From Mariaggregatimicrobium sp964498785 (GTDB taxonomy: Bacteria > Zhuqueibacterota > Zhuqueibacteria > Thermofontimicrobiales > Thiofontviventaceae): a stretch of 5,950 nt of DNA. The first letter of the stretch is position 1. Every line of letters begins with the position of its first letter. The position numbers were made by a program, and so were the translations under genes. The notes under the pieces are model-generated. The model was not told the DNA's origin. It saw nothing but the letters and a program-made list of their open reading frames with translations, and made no database searches. Positions 5,766 through 5,950 of the stretch are shown here, one piece after another. The stretch covers positions 1 to 5,950 of the forward strand of contig CAZCJL010000220.1 of the NCBI GenBank assembly GCA_964498785.1. Direction: 5' to 3'.

Positions 5766-5950
5766 GTTCAGATATCTGTTTTAACGAAATCATTGTATAA
5801 GTCTTTCCATTCCGGATTCATGATGTGGTTGATTTAGTCAGTTATCATAAATTTCGATAAGGTTAATATTGTACTTACGCATTGGGAATTCCTGAAAAAG
5901 GGTGCAATTCCATTTTGTTGGTATTTTAAAATCCTAAACAATGTTCTCGT

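Larger units (their letters stand above)
5635..5950. other. Non-coding right flank
   Basis: These 316 bases carry the right-hand 15-bp hairpin (5651-5683) and the REP-like palindrome (5740-5765). From 5766 to the end I see no supported gene, RNA or strong repeat: the sequence is AT-rich with stops in all plus frames. GGAATT (5885-5890) and AATTCC (5906-5911) could pair weakly across 15 bases. Confidence 0.55.

Noticed and set aside
5885..5911. GGAATT/AATTCC inverted repeat near the right edge as an insertion-sequence end
   Set aside because: Only 6 bp with a 15-base loop, no transposase reading frame and no second copy in the window.

Overview
The window holds a compact, single-strand (+) surface-polysaccharide locus of five genes with AT-rich, repeat-studded flanks. 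In order: a Wzi-family outer-membrane protein (356-1915); an extended SDR sugar epimerase/dehydratase with a four-cysteine insert (2125-3321); a sugar-1-phosphate nucleotidyltransferase resembling HddC (3263-3958); a GHMP-family heptose kinase resembling HddA (3998-4987); and a SIS-domain phosphoheptose isomerase resembling GmhA (4978-5634).

The last three genes match the known route from sedoheptulose 7-phosphate to a nucleotide-activated D-glycero-D-manno-heptose: GmhA isomerises, HddA phosphorylates at C1, a GmhB-type phosphatase removes the 7-phosphate, and HddC transfers the nucleotide. The phosphatase is not in the window. The SDR would then modify the activated sugar or another sugar of the same glycan, and the Wzi-like barrel would organise or retain the polymer at the cell surface. 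This assignment rests on motifs and gene order; the exact sugar is inferred.

Genes 2 to 5 look like one operon: short gaps or overlaps (59-nt overlap, 39-nt gap, 10-nt overlap) and clear Shine-Dalgarno sites. The wzi-like gene is separated from them by a 209-nt spacer that contains a double-hairpin repeat. No convincing promoter was found.

The non-coding parts are dominated by short palindromes. A REP-like palindrome with TGTCATTCC...GGAATC ends lies near both ends of the window in opposite orientation. Inside that pair, a 15-bp perfect hairpin is repeated with identical arms on both sides of the five-gene block. Two further hairpins lie at 151-222. The right-hand 15-bp hairpin sits 16 nt past the last stop codon and is followed by T-rich sequence, so it may also be the operon terminator.

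Organism: a Gram-negative bacterium (outer-membrane barrel protein, signal peptide) of moderate-to-low GC. The long Wzi variant and the abundance of palindromic spacer repeats would suit an environmental member of the Bacteroidota/Calditrichota/Marinimicrobia-like (FCB) assemblage, but this is a guess from style and no marker gene is present. I see no clearly novel system. The points most worth checking are the nested flanking repeats, the SDR/nucleotidyltransferase overlap and the non-standard residues of the isomerase.
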